Source: Nomia melanderi (taxonomy: Eukaryota; Arthropoda; Insecta; Hymenoptera; Halictidae). Taken from it: DNA of 64,000 nucleotides. The stretch covers positions 12,799,501 to 12,863,500 of the forward strand of contig NC_135007.1 in NCBI RefSeq assembly GCF_051020985.1, given 5' to 3'. Below, piece after piece: positions 59,149-64,000 of this stretch; position 1 is the first letter of the stretch, and the number at the start of each line of letters is the position of its first letter. The translations under genes were made by a program, and so were the position numbers. The notes below the pieces were generated by a model. It searched no databases. It was not told the DNA's origin and worked only from the letters and a program-made list of their open reading frames with translations.

Positions 59149-61990
59149 GTAAGCAAAATAAAATAACATGATGAAGCAAGTCATTGTTGCTGATGTAAAC
59201 GCACAGAATGAGTAACCATTAGTGGAAATAAAAAGTTTTCTATGTTTCATTATATTATAGAGATGTGTTAGTTATTGATTATGCTTTACAAAAAAATATT
59301 ACCGAAATTCGTAAAAGTATGTACAAATGTCCCTATCAAAATACAAATATCATTAATCATTTACTTTTCTGTAGTGCACTGAATCATTACCGATAATTTA
59401 TTTTTGGACGGTTACGTTCATCGAGAGTATACCACTCGTCCGTTATACACACTTTCGTTAAAGGAAAAAAAAATTCCATTGTTTTATTTTATTATATTTT
59501 TTATTGCCATTATTTTCAAATAATTCAAAGCGAGTATAATTTCAATGGACGAGGTCTTTTGATTTTTTATTCGTTATCATTGCATGTCTTTCCATTGTCA
59601 TGTTTTATTTGAAATAATTATCAGCTACGAAAAGGCTATCTACTGTCGGTTATTTTCAGAAATAATTAAAAAGGGAATAATAATTAATGGATTATATTGA
59701 GATGTAACAATGAAGAGTGCACCATACTATATCTGACCAGAGTCAAAAGGAATTCTACAGTGCGTATGCGTGACTGAAAGGTAGGAGAACTGGCGAACCC
59801 ACGGGTTAAAAATTGGTTGACCATGGACTTTCATCAACTGGGTAGCTTAAAATTGTTTTGTCCATGGATTCAGGTTGGGCCCCTCACATTCTTGCATTTA
59901 CATCCTTGAACATTCTTGATTCAGCAATTGTATCAAGAACAGTGGAGAGAGCAAAAAACAAACAATTCAATTTTTTACGTTAACGCTGGTGGTAGTATTT
60001 ATTTACATACACAGTACCATAGAAACTTCCTTATACTCTTACATAGTAACATATATATATATATATATATAGTTCATTTCTTTAAAGTATTTATTTTAGT
60101 GAGTCACAGATTAAAAGATAATATAAATGTATTGATTTCCACAATTATATCTTTTTTTCAATTTTTAATAGTATCAATTAATTGAAAATCACACACTGAT
60201 GCTTACAGTTACTAAAATATCACATATCTACAAGTACGTTAATGAACACCTATGCTTGCCATGTCGAGATTCTTTGTAAATTATTATCACTGTAATTGTC
60301 ATTAATGTTATTATATTTAGAATTACTCTAGTATTTTCAACGAGTAAATAAACACAAGCTATAGAACAAACAATATACGATATGTGCATATAAGTGTGCA
60401 CTAAATGTATTCATCTCCATGGTATCCAACTTTATAATTTGTTCTCTATATTTTTCAAAGTTTGTCAAGAACGCATCGTATGAGTATGTAGTAATTTGTA
60501 AAAAAAATAAAGCAAGTTTTCTTACAAAAATTCAATGTCTATGGAAAAAAAAGTTTATAATTTTTGTATTTGAAATATGACGAAATTATTTGAGATATAA
60601 TAATTTCAAGAATGGAACGTATATTTCTTAATAAAATAATAACTGTTTATATTCGAAAAATATGACTCGATAATAATTCTATCGTAAGGTATCTAAAGCG
60701 CTATACTTTGTAATACTAGGAAAATAAATGACAAAAACAATCGACAAAATTAAAAAGCGTAAGAAACGCGATGTGCAACGCACATTGTATATGCGAATTT
60801 AACTTCGGAATATATACTTGGTCATATTTATTTTTTAACTATACACTTAGTTACAACTTTTTTTTATACTTGATATGTATGGTCATGACATTTACTAATA
60901 TGTTCTGCAATCGTATTTTTCAACAGTTAGTATAAGTATAAAGAACAATTGTATATATATTGTGAAAGTTGACATAATAAATTCAATTTACTTATGGTAG
61001 AAAAATTAGAGTCATTTGTAGTTTGCAGTATTTATACTCGTGCAATTTTTACGTATATATGATGTGTTATATTTCTCATTTTTAATGGAATATTTTAGTT
61101 TGGTCATACAAAGGAAAGATACTTAACAACCAAAAGATATTAGTTTTCAATTAAAAATTGATGTGATATTTTAATAATGTCAGTCGTGATTAAAGTAAAT
61201 GCACAGAATATAGTTGGCATGACACATAACCTAGAAATATTTAACTTTCAAAACGAATTGTGGAAAAGGTTTTGATGTCATTATTAAGACGTTTAAAATA
61301 TCAATGAATTAGTGCAAGTGACAGTAATATAAGCTTCATTTTGTTGAATCTATCCTCTACTTTCGTACTTTATCTATTCGTTTTTCAATAAAACTAACTA
61401 TTTATTTTATAAGTTTCTATATTTACAAGAAAATTTACGAACAATATAAATCAGTACGCGTTTGATTGTGCATTTCTAGAAGACACGTTTTTAGCAAAAT
61501 AATTGTGATCGGTGTAAATTCATGTGTAAATATGTTATTATTACTGTGAAAAGTTAAGTTTGATGGTTATATCAAATAATAACCTTGATAAGTTAAAAAC
61601 AATAATCATATTGAGACAATATTAATGTTCCAAAAAAGCTTTGTTTGTCAAAGGTAACTTAATTACAGTTTTAGCACACTCTTTTTTTTTTAATGTGTAT
61701 ATAGGTCATATTAATTAAATATTAATTTTAGCTGATTGTAGGATGCTTTTACAAAATAATTCATATAAGGATTATTATTTAAGTAAAGTTATTGAAAAAC
61801 GAAAGTAACAGAGATAATTTTAAAATATATGAAAGGAGTTTCGCACAGGATTATTTCAATACCATGTGAAGAAGTTTTCTTTTTAAAGTTGGTAAATTTA
61901 TTTATTGAATATATGTATATGTATATGTATATATTGATTCTATTATTCTGTATTCTTTAAAATATTTTTCTCTTTTATATCTAAGTAGTC

Positions 61991-64000
61991 ATGGATGAAA
62001 GGAGGGTAGCAGACTACTTTGTTATTGCTGGCTTACCTGGTCAAGATAATGATTTTGAAAGTGATAATGAAACTCAAGAAAAATTGGAAGATTGGTATCA
62101 AGAAGGGACACATGTTAAAGATGTACACATGAAACCTCCGATCACCGACCTTGCCATTATATTCCCAGCGCTAGGCGAACAGTGTCCAGATGGATATACT
62201 TTGTTAGAACATACCGTTTCAGGATTACCTGCTGATTTAAACCATGGAAGCTTAAGAACAAATGAGTGTTATTTATGTTATCGAAGAGGGAGGGATAAAC
62301 CTCCTTTAGTTGATATAGGTAAGATGAGATTCACAAAATAACGTAGCATATAAACATTTTTTAATTATTTCTTGTATATGACGAATATTAATTAAAAGTA
62401 TACAAGGTAAAATTGAATTTAATTTTGGGTTTTTGAGTTCTAAGAAAACAAATACCTATAGTAAATAAAATAATTAATTTGGAGAACATATAAATTGAAA
62501 TCTTATTTTATTTTTCAATTATTGTTATATTATTATACTATTAAACAAACATATTGTTGAAACAGTTGGAACTACAGTAAGATATTTAATAGCAACCATT
62601 AATTTCAGGTGTTATATATGATGGTAAAGAACGTATAATGCAAGATGCAGAAATGGTGTTAGAAACTCCTACAGGACATTCAGCGAATGTGAATAATTCA
62701 ACGTCAAGAATTTATGTCACATACAGACGCGCCAGTCATAAAATGCCATGCAATTCTTTAGTTGTGACTGACATATGCGTAATTCTCATGAATAAAGGAG
62801 AAACACCTCCACATGCTTTCTGTGTTATCAATAAAAATCTAAACAAAGGCATGTTGGGTAGTGATGTATTTTTATGTTATAAAAAATCGATGAATCGAGC
62901 AAATTTAATATCATTTAAACCTGCTGTATTATACAAATATCCAATGTCCGACTATAATAGTTTTGTTTTTCCAAATTCTGTTGCAATGTTCTGTTTACCA
63001 ATGGGAGCAACGGTAGAATGTTGGCCAAAAATGGCTTGTAAACCAAAGCCAGTATTTTCGACATTTGTTTTAACTGTTGCTGATGCAGCTCAAAAAATAT
63101 ATGGCTCAGCAATTACGTTTTACGAAGAGCTTGAATTAGAAATGGATATTTTAAATTTAAAAGAAAATCAACAATCAGTCGACATTCTCACAGAGAACAT
63201 ACAGAATTCTGGTATGAATATACATATTTATATACGTTCTTATATTCTTATAAATATAATAATATTGTTCTGTCTTCATTCTGTCGTATAATGTAATTAA
63301 TATAAAAAATTTTTGATTTCAGTTGACCATACAAAAATTGATAAAGAACATTCACAAATAAGAGCACTTAAACAGACTGGAATACTTAAGAAGCTTACTC
63401 AACTGCAGTTGGAAAAGTTGCAGTTCATGGACCCTGCTTCTCAGTCGTTGAATATCAGTAAATCGATATGTATTTTATCTCACTGGCCATTCTTTGACAC
63501 ATTTCAGAAATTTTTAGTTTTTCTACATAGCATGGTTAATAACAAACCTCAAAACGTTCCTATCGAGAAATATATAGCATATTTTTTGTACGATATACCG
63601 TTCCCAAGTCCGCAGAGACCAAGAATTCTTGTACAATTAAGTAGTAGTGACAGATTAATTTTAACTCAACCAGAAGATTTAGCGCTGCCTAGATCTGGTG
63701 CCAGTTTCCGGCAATTACTCATTAATTTAGGGCCTGACAATTGTTTACTTATATTGCTGTTAATATTAACCGAACAGAAAATACTTGTACATTCATTGCG
63801 CCCTGACGTACTTACATCAGTCAGCGAAGCTATCGCAATGATATTGTTTCCATTTAAGTGGCAGTGTCCATACATACCATTGTGTCCGTTAGGTTTAGCC
63901 GAGGTAACGTATCCTCTGATTTTCATCATTTACAAAAAAAGATATTAAGTACAATATGAAATTTATTTGAAATTGCAGGTTTTGCATGCTCCTTTACCGT
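61991..64000 (+). CDS. Crag: Crag / DENND4-type Rab guanine-nucleotide exchange factor, 5' part
   Basis: DENN-domain protein; Drosophila Crag binds calmodulin, activates Rab10/Rab11 and directs basement-membrane protein and rhodopsin trafficking. Exons in the window: 61991-62318, 62609-63211, 63323-63903 and 63979 onward, running off the edge; about 511 residues are visible. The start MDERRVADYFVIAGLP matches Crag. Residues about 45-190 form the MABP region (ITDLAIIFPALGEQ, GLPADLNHGSLRTNECYLCY, RRGRDKPPLVDIG). The uDENN segment follows (FCLPMGATVECWP, VFSTFVLTVADA). The cDENN core begins in exon 3 (ICILSHWPFFDTFQKFL, PFPSPQRPRILVQL, LILTEQKILVHSLRPDVLTS). All phases agree. The 3' part, including the Rab-exchange C-terminal region and calmodulin-binding site, is outside the window. 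Confidence 0.96.

Larger units (their letters stand above)
57833..61990. other. ZNRF 3' UTR, intergenic region and Crag 5' region
   Basis: About 4 kb of mostly AT-rich DNA. It contains the ZNRF 3' UTR (AATAAA at 58507-58512 and later), a GC-richer patch at 59030-59150 that could be a Crag 5' UTR exon, a second GC-richer patch at about 59730-59900, and (TA)n at 60050-60070. No protein-coding frame was recognised. Confidence 0.5.

Noticed and set aside
59168..59200. atgatga...ctga resembling C/D box snoRNA motifs
   Set aside because: Boxes are too close together and there is no terminal stem.

Overview
The window looks like nuclear genomic DNA from an insect, most likely a hymenopteran such as a bee. 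Seven spliced protein-coding genes were reconstructed from reading frames, GT/AG junctions and intron phase. Their closest remembered relatives are insect and vertebrate orthologues. The hymenopteran guess rests on very AT-rich intergenic DNA beside a GC-richer block, small genes next to very long introns, and many short TTAA-bounded inverted-repeat elements. Species was not determined. No prokaryotic, viral or organellar gene was seen.

Layout. Positions 1-17927 are GC-richer, without a supportable gene, and probably lie in a long 5' intron or upstream region of held out wings (how). Positions 17928-28989 (+) hold the 3' exons of how, a STAR-family KH RNA-binding protein, ending in a QKI-5/HOW(L)-type nuclear tail exon; at least one other C-terminal tail is encoded nearer the KH exons. 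Positions 28990-38073 are the probable long how 3' UTR plus intergenic DNA. Positions 38074-44805 (-) hold angel, a CCR4-like endonuclease/exonuclease/phosphatase protein with a distant first exon that reads like a mitochondrial presequence. Positions 46211-48884 (-) hold complete Lamp1. Positions 50630-53456 (+) hold complete Nelf-D (TH1), head to head with Lamp1. Positions 54639-54916 (-) hold a two-exon gene for the epsilon subunit of mitochondrial ATP synthase. Positions 55767-57832 (+) hold a ZNRF1/2-type RING E3 ligase. Positions 61991-64000 (+) hold the 5' part of Crag/DENND4, which runs off the window.

The genes do not form a pathway. They are ordinary single-copy loci: RNA processing (how, angel), transcription pausing (Nelf-D), lysosome and endomembrane (Lamp1, ZNRF, Crag) and mitochondrial energy (ATP synthase epsilon). 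Nelf-D/ATP synthase epsilon are convergent; Lamp1/Nelf-D and ATP synthase epsilon/ZNRF are divergent and may share promoter regions.

The most interesting signals are isoform choices written in intron phase: alternative how tails, alternative angel first exons with and without a presequence, and a second ZNRF first exon with its own myristoylation-like start. Next are several families of TTAA-bounded mini-elements, including two that share one TTAA, and a 27-nt coding minisatellite in Lamp1. I found no convincing wholly new biological system.
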